Shown piece by piece: positions 25,244 through 37,130 of a stretch of DNA of 64,000 nucleotides. Made by a program: the position numbers and the translations under genes. Source of the stretch: Glycine soja. Lineage: Eukaryota > Streptophyta > Magnoliopsida > Fabales > Fabaceae. Location of the stretch: positions 36,058,082 to 36,122,081 of the forward strand of contig NC_041018.1 in NCBI RefSeq assembly GCF_004193775.1, given 5' to 3'. Under the pieces are notes generated by a model. That model searched no databases. It worked only from the letters and a program-made list of their open reading frames with translations, and had not been told where the DNA came from. Numbering within the stretch: the first letter of the stretch is position 1; each line of letters begins with the position of its first letter.

Positions 25244-28150
25244 GTGAGCATGGGGAATGGGAGTATGGCACATGTGTTAGGAGAAGGTCAAGTGAAGCTA
25301 GAGCTATCTTCGGGAAACTTTATTGTTTTAGATGGTGTCTATCATATTTCTGATATTAGGAAAAATTTAATAAGTACTTCTTTGTTAGTCCAACAAGGGT
25401 ACAAGGTTGTCTTTGAATCCAATAGAGTTGTTATTACGAGACATGGTAATTTTATTGGTAAAGGCTACATTTGTGATGGTTTGTTTAAGTTAAATCTTAT
25501 GTCTCATTCTATTAATAAAATATCCAATATTTCTTCTTTTGTTGCAAATGTTGAATGTTCTAATATGTGGCATGCTAGACTTGGACATGTGAATTTGAAT
25601 TCTATCAAAAGAATGACGTCTCTTAATCTTATTCCTAAGGCTTCCATTGATTTAAAACAAAAATGTGAAACATGTATTCAAGCAAAACAACCTAGAAAGA
25701 GTTTTACTACATGTATTGAAAAAGAAACTAACTTGCTTGAATTGGTTCATAGTGATGTATGTGATAGTAATGATGTGTTAACACGTGGTGGTAAGAGATA
25801 TTTTATTACTTTTATTGATGATTTCTCCAAATATTGTTATGTGTATTTAGTTAATCACAAAAGTGAATTGTTTGATAAGTTCAAAGTATATAAAACAGAA
25901 GTAGAAAATCAATTAGAAAGAAAAATTAAAATTTTACGTTCCGATAGAGGTGGAGAATACACATCTTTAGACATGAGTAATTTTTGTGAAATGCATGGTA
26001 TTATTCATGAAGTGACACCTCCGTATGCTCCTCAATCTAATGGTATTGCAGAAAGAAAGAATCGTACATTGCTTGATATGGTGAATGCTATGCTTGTAAG
26101 TTCTGGTTTACCAAGTAATATGTGGGGTGAAGCTTTGTATTCTGCATGTCATATTCTTAATAGAGTGCCTTATAAAAATTTTGAAAAAATCCCTTATGAG
26201 CTACGGAGAAAAAGAGAACCAAACCTGAAATATCTTAAAGTGTGGGGGTGTCTAGCAAAGGTAAACATTCCCATTAATAAGAAAAGGAAAATTGGACCAA
26301 AAACTGTTGATTGTGTTTTTGTTGGATACTCTATGCATAGTACTACTTATAGATTTTTGGTAGTTAATTCAGAAGTGTCTGAAATTTCTAATGGTACTAT
26401 TATGGAATCTAGAGATGCTACTTTCTTTGAAAATATTTTTCCTTTGAAAAATAAATTGTCTAAATCTGTTTGTGATACTTCTTGTTCTAATTTGTCTACT
26501 TGTAGTAATACTAATAAGGACATTGTGTTTGAACCTAGGAGGAGTAAAAGATCTAAAAAAGTTAAGGATTTTGGTTCTAAATTTTGCTCTTTTTTGCCTG
26601 AAGATGATCCTAAAACTTATGGTGAGGCCATGAGGTCTATTGATGCACCTTTTTGGAAAGAAGCTATTATTGATGAAATGAGTTCTCTTAAAAATAATAA
26701 AACTTGGTTTCTTACTGATCTTCCCCCTGGTTGTAAAAGTATAGGTTGTAAGTGGGTTTTTCGAAAGAAATTAAGAACTGATGGATCTATAGAAAAATTT
26801 AAGGCAAGGCTTGTTGTGATTGGGTGTAAACAAATAGAAGGTGTAGATTTCTTTGATACATATTCTCCTGTTTCTAAAGTTACTACCATTAGGGTCTTAA
26901 TTGCACTTGCTTGTGTTTTTAATTTAGAAATTCATCAAATGGATGTAAAAACTGCCTTTTTAAATGGTGAATTAGAAGAAGAAATTTATATGAGCCAACC
27001 TGAAGGCTTTGTAGAACAGGGGAAGGAAAAGAAAGTTTGCAAACTTGTTAAATCTTTATATGGTTTGAAACAAGCTCCAAAACAATGGCACGAAAAATTT
27101 GACCAAGTTGTTCTTTCATATGGTTTTCAAATCAATAATACTGATAAATGTGTGTATGTGAAACAATTTGATGATAATGGATGTGTCATTTTATGTTTGT
27201 ATGTGGATGACATATTGATATTTGGTAGTAATATGCAATTCATAAATGATGTGAAGTCTTTCTTGTCTAGAAATTTTGATATGAAGGACCTTGGTCCTAT
27301 AGATGTGATTTTGGGTATTAAGCTTATAAAGAAAAATGATGGCATGATTTTAACCCAATCACACTATGTTGAAAAGCTGTTGAAGAAGTTTAATTATTTT
27401 GATGTGAAACCTGTTTCTACTCCTTATGACTCATCCATCAAGCTAAAGAAAAATTTGGGTAAAGGAATTTCTTCACATAAATATTCTCAAATTATCGGTT
27501 CTTTGTTGCATTTGACAAACTTCTCTAGGCCTGACATTGCATATGCAGTTGGTAGATTAGGAAGGTGTACTAATAATCCTGATCATTCTCATTGGATTGC
27601 ATTAGAAAGAGTTTTTAGATACTTAAAAGGAACCATCAATTATGACATTCATTATACATGTTTTCCTGCAGTAATTGAGGGGTTTAGTGATGCAAATTGG
27701 ATTTCTGATTCTGATGAAACAAAATCAACAAGTGGTTATGTTTTTACTTTAGCTAGTGGTGCAGTATCATGGAAATCTGCTAAACAAGCTATTATTTCAC
27801 GTTCTACTATGGAAGCAGGAATTATTGCTTTAGATACTGCTACTAGTGAGGCTGAGTTTCTTAAAAATTTGTTATGTGATCTACCATTGTTGAATAAGCC
27901 TATACCTCCAATTCCAATGCATTGTGATAGTCAAGTTGCTATATCTAAAGTTACTAGCAAAAATTTTAATGAAAAAAGAAGACACTTAAGAGTGAGACAT
28001 AAGTCTATCAGAAATTTGATTTCTCATGGTGTCATTTCTCTTGACTTTGTCAGGTCAACAAATAATATTGCGGATCCGCTTACAAAAGGGTTGACGCGTC
28101 AACAAGTACTTGAGTCGTCGAGGGGAATGAAATTAAAGCCCATTATTTAG
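25244..28150 (+). CDS. Copia integrase-reverse transcriptase-RNase H reading frame, 968 aa
   Basis: An uninterrupted frame that once formed the 3' two thirds of gag-pol. It begins at the protease/integrase border. The integrase zinc region is [10 protein letters not shown]...CETC (109-144) and the catalytic residues are D171 (HSDVCD), D234 (RSDRGGEY) and E270 (AERKNR). RT follows with the active-site YVDD at 653-656, then RNase H with SDANW and STMEAG and a final ADPLTKGL motif. The listed start is simply the first ATG of the open frame; the native protein would be read through from gag, now blocked by two frameshifts. It is therefore a relic frame, unlikely to be translated normally. Confidence 0.88.
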   Translation: MSMGNGSMAHVLGEGQVKLELSSGNFIVLDGVYHISDIRKNLISTSLLVQQGYKVVFESNRVVITRHGNFIGKGYICDGLFKLNLMSHSINKISNISSFVANVECSNMWHARLGHVNLNSIKRMTSLNLIPKASIDLKQKCETCIQAKQPRKSFTTCIEKETNLLELVHSDVCDSNDVLTRGGKRYFITFIDDFSKYCYVYLVNHKSELFDKFKVYKTEVENQLERKIKILRSDRGGEYTSLDMSNFCEMHGIIHEVTPPYAPQSNGIAERKNRTLLDMVNAMLVSSGLPSNMWGEALYSACHILNRVPYKNFEKIPYELRRKREPNLKYLKVWGCLAKVNIPINKKRKIGPKTVDCVFVGYSMHSTTYRFLVVNSEVSEISNGTIMESRDATFFENIFPLKNKLSKSVCDTSCSNLSTCSNTNKDIVFEPRRSKRSKKVKDFGSKFCSFLPEDDPKTYGEAMRSIDAPFWKEAIIDEMSSLKNNKTWFLTDLPPGCKSIGCKWVFRKKLRTDGSIEKFKARLVVIGCKQIEGVDFFDTYSPVSKVTTIRVLIALACVFNLEIHQMDVKTAFLNGELEEEIYMSQPEGFVEQGKEKKVCKLVKSLYGLKQAPKQWHEKFDQVVLSYGFQINNTDKCVYVKQFDDNGCVILCLYVDDILIFGSNMQFINDVKSFLSRNFDMKDLGPIDVILGIKLIKKNDGMILTQSHYVEKLLKKFNYFDVKPVSTPYDSSIKLKKNLGKGISSHKYSQIIGSLLHLTNFSRPDIAYAVGRLGRCTNNPDHSHWIALERVFRYLKGTINYDIHYTCFPAVIEGFSDANWISDSDETKSTSGYVFTLASGAVSWKSAKQAIISRSTMEAGIIALDTATSEAEFLKNLLCDLPLLNKPIPPIPMHCDSQVAISKVTSKNFNEKRRHLRVRHKSIRNLISHGVISLDFVRSTNNIADPLTKGLTRQQVLESSRGMKLKPII

Positions 28151-28784
28151 TTACAACAATGGACACCCGTCTCCGTGTGATTGGTGATCCCATGAATGGA
28201 ATTCAACGGGTAACAACGAAATTGTTTGTTGACTAAAGTACACCAAAATGAAATTTGACGGAGCTGTTCCGTTTCTCATTCCTATGACGAGGTGTATTAT
28301 AAATTGTGGCAATATTAAGGTTGAGGTATTTATATATGTGTATTTTTGGTAAAAAAAACAAAATACCTCTTAATGAATCCGATGACAATTATTGTAGGGG
28401 TGAGGGTCACAACTCACTCTTTGAGGATTCACCTAGTGAGTGTGGTGGTGGGGCCGTCACGGTGAGATATGGGCTAATCTCTAAAGGACACTCACGAAAC
28501 AAGATACAAGCGCAAGGCCGTGTAACGCGCTACCACTGATTAGAACCTAATTGAACGCCAATATTGTAGGGGTTGTGTACTAAAGTCCGGTTAAAGAATA
28601 TGTAGTTCAAGACAATCAAGTCACTACATTTTTCTCGGATGGAAGTTCATAAACACTAGGTATAAGGCTCAAACCCGGAAGGTTCCTTATACCGAAATAC
28701 AATATCACATGCTCTTACTCTTATGTTTTTATACAAATTATCTTTTAGAAAATATATTTTAAAATTTTAAATTATGTGGGGGAA

Positions 28785-29424
28785 TGTTGGTAAATATTTG
28801 TGTTTTAATTTAAAATTTATAAATATATATTAATTCTATTTTATAAAATAATATTTATTTTAGATTCTCTTAAGATTTTGTTTTAATGAGTCAAACTAGT
28901 TTGTTATATTTGTTGTGACAACTGTAGGTTGGTTTTCCAACGGTCATATTTCTAACGGTCATATTTTGTTGTTGCAAAATGCCTATATATATCTCTTTCC
29001 TCTTTTCTAGAAATGACAGACTGAGAGCTCTGGTTTCTTTCTGCCAAAAATTTATCTCTTTCTTTTCCTATACAAAACTTAATTTTTGTGAGAGCAAGAG
29101 CATTGGTGTTCATAAGGTTCGGGGATCCTTTCGCTGCACACGATCGGAACCAATGGGTTGTCGTATCTTGGGAGAGGAGCGCAATCAGAATTTCTTACCC
29201 GTGCAGTGGGGGCGTTTTCTCTCTAAGGATAGCGTTTACGTGCTTCAACCCAGGCTATATATTTCTTCCCTTAATTTTTTTTCTTGTGCTTATTGTATGT
29301 TATAATGCATTATTCATGTGCTGTCAATTAAATTTAATTTGCTACTGCTATTTTGTTATTTAATTCAAGACTGTGCATCTTCTTCATATTTATTTTCTTT
29401 CATTTTTTATTTTATTTTCCAACA
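28785..29424 (+). repeat. 3' LTR of the kinase-intron copia element
   Basis: 640 bp, TGTTGG...CCAACA, preceded by the polypurine tract at 28776-28784. Differences from the 5' LTR are scattered single bases, consistent with independent mutation after insertion. Confidence 0.92.
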
Positions 29425-29556
29425 CACAATCATTTCCCCAGCAATCAAAAGATTTTTAAAATGTTGCATTCCACTTGAACAATATAGAGGTTCTGTTTAG
29501 ATAAACTTTTTTTATAAACACTTATGGGAGACGAAAATAAATACAGATATGCTTAC

Positions 29557-30190
29557 AGTCCTCAAGCAGATATGCTAGGCCCTTTGCAGCACCTATTGCA
29601 ATCTTTAGCCTCTTGGCCCAATGTAACACTGCCATTCCACTTTCTGTAATAATACACATATGATGATGAGAAGCAAATGAAATACAGAGAAAACACGAAC
29701 TCCATTATCATTTTCGAAGAAAAAATCAAGGGAAACTCACGTTACCATGCAAGTGATGATGAAGTGTTCCATTAGGAACATACTCATAGATAACAGTTCT
29801 TTGCCGCTCATATATGCAATAACCAACTAATGCCACCAAATGTCGATGATGAACACAGCTGATGATCTCCACTTAAGCCTTCAATTCCCTTTCTCCCTGT
29901 CCACTGCCAGCCTTAAGCTGCTTTACTACAACTGTTTTTCCATTTGGCACCCAACCTTTGTAAACACACCCAAACCCTCCTTCCCCAATAAGCTTTTGAT
30001 TAGAAAATGCATTGGTCATTTCCATAACCATTTCATAGGTAAAAATTATTTGAACACTTTTGAACTGAGCCGAGTCGTAAGAAGCGCCTAAATGTTGCAT
30101 GCTCATATTCCCATTTCCATAATTGTTTGCAAGGGGAGGCGATGGGATAGGCTGCTGAACATAGTAATGCCCATTAGCACCTGGTGGCCA
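29557..30190 (-). pseudogene. PERK-like receptor kinase, N-lobe exons with nonsense mutation
   Basis: Minus-strand kinase exons. Exon 29746-30190 encodes a short Pro-rich segment (YYVQQPIPSPP), then the kinase start, glycine-rich loop GEGGFG and VVVKQLKAGSGQGER, in which K is the ATP-binding lysine. At 29873-29875 a TAA replaces the Glu codon of the AEVEII motif. Beyond it the frame resumes (VEIISCVHHRHLVALVGYC) to a GTAACG donor. Exon 29557-29643 encodes WAKRLKIAIGAAKGLAYL and ends at a good GTAAGC donor. The next exons lie at 22664-22735, beyond the copia insertion. PERKs are plasma-membrane Ser/Thr kinases with Pro-rich ectodomains. The nonsense codon and missing C-lobe make this a pseudogene. 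Confidence 0.88.
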
Positions 30191-32079
30191 TCACAATTAG
30201 ACAAGAAAATCAAATGTAGCAAGGCAATGAATAAGTAAAGAGAAATGCTGATTGGTATGAAAACTTAGTGAAAGACATGTATGAAAGTGAAATTTCTCTC
30301 CCAGGATAAAAAATTATTTGTTACAAATTTCCGGAAAAAATTATTTGTTACAAATTATTTATTGGGAGGTTACACAATTATTTTTTTTAATCCCCAAAAT
30401 ATCTTTTTATCCTTATTCTGGATTTTACCATGTTATTAATGTAGTTAGGACATTTATGTTTAGTTACTAAATCTGTTGATTATTTAAGTTAGTTACAAAA
30501 GTTAAACTTTGTATAAGCATGGCATTTACCTAATAATAATAGTTTGTTGTACAATGAAGCATATCAATACAAATCCATCTTTCATCTTTAAGCTCTCTAA
30601 GACTGATATCTTATACATATAATTATTATTACTCCAATGAATGAATCCTACTAGTAAGCAAGGTTGTAAGTGAGCTAAACTGCTCATGAATTAGTCAGAA
30701 ATCAATTCGTTAAATATTTCAGTCAAACTCAATTCTCAACCAAATTTCTTGCATATCATCTATTACTTCCTCCTATTTCTTTTGTGATCATATGATCCAC
30801 TACCTTCTCCACTCCTAACATACCCTCCACCCTCACTTGTGCTACCACCACTAACAAAGCCTTCACAACCTCCACCATCACTAGTGTAACTACCACCATC
30901 GAAGCCTTCACAAACTCCTCCATTAGGAACTGCTCCTCCTCTAACTTTGAAATCCAACAACCCTTCTTCATCAGGTCTATGATATAAGTAATTACTATAG
31001 AAGTTAGGAGAAATCCTTTGTAAATTGTGTCAAAATAAAGTTTATTATTGATTGATTGATTTTTTTTTTCAATGTTATACATAGAATCTTGTATTTTATA
31101 TTTGTTTTTATCCAACAAATGAGAGTTACGTACAGAAAGTAAAAGCCTAATTAATGTTAAGATTATTTTACTAATGTGGTTGCATGTCTTTGTAGGCTGA
31201 TAGAGTTATTTTGTCTTTAAAACATGAGAAACCTCATTGAACATACCAAAACTGTCCCTATTGATGAAGAGTACTTCATGTTGCATCGGACATGACAAAC
31301 CTCATTGAACCTATATAATTGCTTTAGATATAAATATATCAACATAGTTGCCTTGCATGGTTTTCAATCATTTGAATAAGGCTTAATAGCTTCAATTTTG
31401 CCCGCCTTTGTATTGTTTTACTTCTTGTTTTGATTGTTTCCCCCATTCATGGTACAAATTATATCAAGGACTTCAGAAATACATATTTTCTGTACCATTT
31501 TACTACATCCCTGCACTCATTGTGGTTGTTAGTCAGCATCTTTCGAGGTATGTATGTATTTATGAAAGTACTGTGCTTATTGTACGTCCTTGTTGAAATA
31601 TAAGTATTCTTTTATATTCGTAGTTACGTGCAATATGAGTGAAACCTAGTTTCCCGTTTGAGATTCAATACACTGATTAATACGAATAGTTTGGATTAAT
31701 CGATGCATTGAGTCTTGAATTGTCCATTTGGACAGTTTGGGAAGACATTTTTTTATAGTTGATTCATACGTAGAGGTAAATTCTCTTTTGAATGATTTGT
31801 TGAAATTTTGGTATACTGCATCTGACATTGTTCTTTGAGTGCATATTTGACTATGGTGATTATGCAGCATGTCATCGCTTTCTTTTTGTGTACCTGAAGA
31901 CCAATGCCAAATGCTGCCAAAATTTCGTCAAATCACTCGAAAGAGATTTTACCTGTACGTTTGAATCAACTATAAAAATGTTTTCCTGAATGGGATAGGG
32001 CCACACCTTTAATGAAAAAAGTGAGTTTAGCATACATGATAGATAACTTAATGATTTTGATCAATAGCACAGACGAAAG
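30191..32079. other. Intergenic DNA, possible 5' kinase remains
   Basis: Upstream (on the minus strand) of the kinase exons. Only one protein-like stretch is seen (30763-30985, listed separately). The expected Pro-rich ectodomain and membrane segment of a PERK are not recognisable. The right part may include the 5' terminal region of the CACTA element, but I could not identify its CACTA end. Confidence 0.4.
30763..30985 (-). other. Gly/Ser-rich exon-like open stretch, unassigned
   Basis: On the minus strand an open stretch of about 70 codons encodes repeated Gly-rich phrases (CEGFDGGSY, CEGFVSGGS, SEGGGYVRSGEG) and ends in a basic tail DHKRNRRK before a stop. A possible acceptor TATCATAG precedes it. 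I do not recognise a family. It could be an exon of a glycine-rich protein or part of the degraded kinase locus; it could also be chance. Confidence 0.25.
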
Positions 32080-32415
32080 ATGGATCAAAGTTGAATGAAA
32101 GCATCACGCATTAGTGACGAGTATAGGAATGGGGTCGAACAATTTCTACAATTTACACAACTTAATGCTGAAAGTTTGAGGGGAGATTTTTTTTGCCCAT
32201 ATGTTCAATGTTTGAATGGGAGACGACAGTCAATAAATGAAATCAGATCACATCTTATATGTCACGACATCATTCCGAATTACACAAAATGGATATGGCA
32301 TGGGGAATTGCCCGACATTCCAACTGTTTCTCGTACTCAACCGGTACATGAAGACACCGAAGATCGTATAGAGGACATGATCCGTGATCTTGGACAAGAC
32401 ACTTTTGAACAAACA

Positions 32416-35079
32416 TGTGACACCCTCTACCCCTCACATATATATTAATAAAGGAATAAAAATTCAAATATTAATTAAAAGTATTTTTTTAAATTTTTTA
32501 AATACAAGCCTTTCAAATGGTTAAAAGGCTCACATTCACTTTCTTCTACATCATATTCAAACTTGTCCAAATAAATAATAAAGTCATCTCGGCTCAAACA
32601 AGACCATCTAAGTTTCATACAATTAATATAGAACCTATATCCTAATGTCACATCCTATCAGAGCGTGGTGTTCTCGTGTCCTCTAGCATGAGGTTCTTCA
32701 CAGTCATCCACCTATTCATCTGCTGTCCCGAACACAAAGTTCAAGATCATCACAGGATCCAAACACAAACAGCAAACCGGGAGTGAGTTATCACATTCGT
32801 AACTGCTAGAGAGAAACAAGATAACATATAGTAGCCAAATACAATTTACTTAACATATCTCACATTATTTCATCACTTTGTCATTCAAAATTTACTTTTC
32901 AATCATCAATCACACCTTTCAATCATCAATCACAATACACAAGAATCACACACTCCGATCAAGACATAATAACACATCAATTTGATATTAAACAATTAAC
33001 AAGCGTATGCAATAGTTATGCTAAGACTCAAGCCTATATGCAATGTGGCACCATGTCAGTGAAAAACCTCGTCAGGCGCCTAGGAGTACATGACAAGACA
33101 AACCACACACTAGCAAGTCAAGTCACTCTAACTAGGTAATATCATAGGGAGACCAGTCAGGGTCACAGTATTTTGCGAGAATGCTCTAACCATATGGGAT
33201 CAACATAGGCTTAAAGGAGCACTCAAACTGTGTGACCCCCAAGGCCTACACTCCGAAGAGTCTGTCAGGGCCTTTCCCTCCTGATTCAGGTCCAACCCAG
33301 AAAACATCTTAGCACACAGATTCTATCTGTGAATTGTACAAAACACACAACTCCTCAATTGTTCTCAAAATAATTTTAACTCGTCGCCCTTAAAGGAACT
33401 TAACATTAACTCGTCGCCCAAAAAGGGACTTAGCATCAACTTGTCGCCCAAAAATGGACTTAGCATTAACTCGTCGCCCAAAAAGGGACTTAGCATTAAC
33501 TCGTCGCCCTAAAAGGGACTTAGCATTAACTCGTCGCCCTTAAAGGGACTTATGGTCGTGTGATTGTACAATTCATAGTTCACAACTCAATGCACATATA
33601 TATCTCAATCATATACATACTCAATTTATCACATACACTTAATCTCAATCACAATGATATAATCTCAATTTAACATGTTATCACACCTCATGAGTCATAT
33701 ACATTTTACTTATGAACTATGCAATACACACATTTACTCAATTGTTTTCAAAATTATTTTAACTCGTCGGGTTCCCACAGTGGATCTCATCACAATACTC
33801 GTCGCCCTTAAAGGGTCTAACAATTGCGTGATTGCATAGTTCATAGTTCACAACTCAATACATATATCTCATCTCAATACACACGTATTTCATTATCCGT
33901 CACATGTTCAATTTATCACATACGCACAGTTTGAATCATTATTTCATAACCTAAACATAACAATTTATACAAAAGATTTTATCACAACATGGGGTGTAAA
34001 ACCTCTGAAATAGTTTTTCACAATTGTATCAAAATTAATTAATCAAAATCATGGGTTAAACACAAAGACATCAAGAGCACTCAAGTTTATCAATCAATTC
34101 TCATCAGGACATCAATTGGTACATAGAACACAATAATATTGTATTTATAATCATAAAGGAAAAATTATAATTCAATAAACATCCCAAAATAAACTCAAAT
34201 TTAGTTCTCTAAGGATCCCTACACATGTTCATTCTAACCCCCAATTGCGATAAACTCATCCCTTACCTCTGAGCGGACTCACGTGTCTTCAGCCAGCGAT
34301 AGTAACATCTCTAGCGGTTCTCTGAGATTCCTTCAGTTATTCCTCCGACTGCTCCGATAGAGTTCCCAAACGTCAGAGAGACGGAGAAGAGATTGAAACC
34401 TCCACTTATACTGTCTTCATGTGATTCCTCTTTCTCCCTCCACGAACATTATCTCGAAAATCCCAATGATGGAAGCGTGCGCAATTAAATTTCGAACAAC
34501 ATATCCAAATTTAATGAAAATCCAACGGTTAACGAAACCGGAAACGTAGTTTTACCGAGACAGTTTTGGGTTTCTGCGGGAAATTAAAATATTACAATGC
34601 AAAGGGTTTTCCTCTAAGCTCAGATATGATTTTGAAATTCCCAACGGTAAGAATGTTCGGAATTGGGTTTCGAACGTGGTACTCAAATTTCACGACGATC
34701 CAACAGTGAACGAGTCCGAGATCGTCGTTTTTCTGAGATAGGTTTGGTGGGCTGCGGGAAAAAGAAAGGATTTTGAGAGGAGAAGGGGAAAAACGAAAAT
34801 GAGGCCAAAAAGAGGCACCTGACTTAACTATTTATACCTAGGGACTCAGCCTATTATTTGCTCTATATTTATTTATTTATTTATTTTATAAAAACAAACT
34901 TTATTTTATTTTCTATCAAACATGAAATACTCTTTTTATTTTCTCTCAAATCATTATTTTAATTAATAATTATATCTCCTTATTTATTTATTTATAAAAT
35001 CTCATCATTTTTATAAAACTCTATTTATTTATAAATAACAATCCTTTTTAATCTAGAATACAAAAATTGGGATGTTACA
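32416..35079 (+). mobile_element. Solo LTR A (TGTGACACCC family), 2664 bp
   Basis: Starts TGTGACACCC and ends GGGATGTTACA, flanked by a perfect 5-bp duplication AAACA (32411-32415 and 35080-35084). Removing it with one AAACA restores the transposase frame (FEQT to HAPLYDN), confirming both boundaries. No protein-coding sequence is present. Inside are a 30-bp minisatellite, TC-rich segments and conserved blocks shared with copies B, C and D. The length and TG...CA ends fit the long LTR of a Ty3/Gypsy-type element reduced to a solo LTR by LTR-LTR recombination; family assignment is inference. Confidence 0.92.
33375..33551. repeat. 30-bp minisatellite in solo LTR A
   Basis: About six imperfect copies of a unit of the form AACTCGTCGCCC-AAAAGGGACTTAGCATT. 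The related copy B (about 47586-47790) carries about seven copies with different variants, so array length changes between insertions. Isolated CTCGTCGCCC units also occur further right in A (near 33797). Confidence 0.85.
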
Positions 35080-37130
35080 AAACACATGCACCTTTGTATG
35101 ATAACATAGAACGTGATTCAAAGACGCCATTGTATTCAGGGTGCACAACTTTCACACGGTTGTCAGTAGTCTTAGCTTTGGTCAACTTCAAGGCAAGATT
35201 TGGGTGGAGTGATAAAAGCTTCACTGAATTGCAGGTGTTATTGAAGAACATGCTTCCTAAACATAACACGTTGCCAAAAAATCACTACGAGGCAAAAAAG
35301 ATTTTGTGTCCAGTGGGAATGGAGTACCAGAAGATCCATGCATGCCCTAATGATTGTATATTGTACAGAAATAAGTATGCAGAAATGTAGCAGTGCCCTA
35401 TGTGTGGGGTATCACGATACAAAGTGCAGCATGACGAATTACGTGATGATGCAACCACAAAAAATTTTCGTCTTGCAAAGGTCAGCTGGTATCTTCCAAT
35501 AATACCAAGGTTTAAGCGATTGTTTACTAATGGACATGATGCAAAAAACCTTACATGGCATGTAGATGACAGAAAAAGTGATGGATTACTCCGACATCCA
35601 GCTAATTCTCCATAATGGAAGACAATTGATTGTTTGTATCCAGATTTTGGGGACGAGCCAAGGAACCTAAGGCTTGCTCTTGTTTCGGATGGAATGAATC
35701 CTTATGGTAAGTTAAGCACCAACCATAGTTCATGGCCTGTTTTGCTGATAATTTACAACCTCCCTCCTTGGTTGTGCATTTTGCAAAAATACATTACCCT
35801 GTGTATGATGATAGCGGGTCCAAGGCAGCCAGGGAATGATATTGATGTGTAGGCAGCCAATTAATGACTTTCCAACATATGGAAATTTAAGTGGATACAG
35901 TGTCAAAGGGCATCATGCATGTCTTATCTATGAGAAAAACACAAGCTTCATCCAACTCAAATATGGAAAGAAGATAGTATATACCAAACACAGAAGATTT
36001 CTGAAACCTTTTCACCCGTATCGACGATTGAAAAAAGCTTTTAACGGAAGTCAGGAAAATGAAAGTCCGCCGGAACCATTAGCTGTAAAAAAAGTTCATG
36101 ATCGGGTAAAAGACATTGTAACTATATTTGGGAAGTCCCAAAAGAAGACATCATCTCCCACAAACATGTGGAAGAAATGATCAATATTCTTTGATCTTCC
36201 ATACTGGTTTGATCTACATGTGCGTCACTGTCTAGATGTTATGCATGTGGAGAAAAATGTTTATGATAGTTTAATTGATACCCTTCTTAACATTAAAGGC
36301 AAGACAAAGGATGATTTGAAATGTCGTCAAGACTTGGTTGACAAGGGAATACGAGAGCAGTTGCATTCGATATCACAAGGTTGGTGAACATATCTGGCCC
36401 CAGCATGCCCCACAATGTCAACAACAGAGAAGAGAAGTTTTTGTCAATGTCTACAGAATGTAAAAGTTCCACAAGGATACTCTTCAAATATAAAAAACCT
36501 TGTAGCCCTCAATGATCTGAAGTTGGTTTGCTTGAAGTTTCATGATTGCCATGTTTTAATGTAACAATTATTGCGTGTTGCGATTCGCAGGATCTTGCTT
36601 GACAAAGTTAGGGTTGCCATAACCCATTTGTGCTTTTTTTTAATGCCATCTTTAGAAAAGTCATTGACCCTCAACAATTGGATGTTTTGGAGAATGAGGC
36701 TGCCATTGTCCTTTGTCAGTTGGAGATGTATTTTCCTCCATCATTTTTTGACATCATGGTTCACCTAATTGTTCATCTTGTGAGGGAAATTCAGTTGTGT
36801 GGTCTGGTTTTTTTTGCGGTGGATGTATCCAATTGAGTGCTACATGAAGGTGTTGAAGGGATATACAAAAAATCAATACCGACCAGAAGCTTCCATTGTT
36901 GAAAGGTATGTTGCTGAAGAAGCTATTGAGTTTTGTTTGCAGTACATGAAAACAGTTCAACCTGTCGGGGTACTGAAAACTCGTCATGACCGGACATGAG
37001 GAGGTAAAGGGACACAAGGATACAATGTTGTTACCATGACTCAACAAGCGCATTTGTATATCTTGAATAACACACAGGAGGTCGTTCCATACATACAAAC
37101 TCACAAAGAATATCTAACATCTATTCACCC

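Larger units (their letters stand above)
23571..29424 (+). mobile_element. Defective Ty1/copia element inside a kinase intron, 5.85 kb
   Basis: Plus-strand element with 5' LTR 23571-24211 (TGTTGG...CCATCA) and 3' LTR 28785-29424 (TGTTGG...CCAACA). By eye I count about 13 substitutions and one 1-base indel between the LTRs, so it is older than the 12.6-kb element but not ancient. A polypurine tract GTGGGGGAA precedes the 3' LTR. Coding content is gag-like sequence with two frameshifts followed by a long integrase-RT-RNase H frame; the DSG protease motif is missing. Immediate flanks are an 11-bp direct repeat CACAATCATTT (23560-23570 and 29425-29435) rather than the usual 5 bp. It lies between two kinase exons, opposite to the kinase strand. 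Confidence 0.93.

Noticed and set aside
33375..33551. Regularly spaced ~30-bp repeats resembling a CRISPR array
   Set aside because: Units are contiguous with no unique spacers and lie inside a plant LTR; this is a minisatellite.
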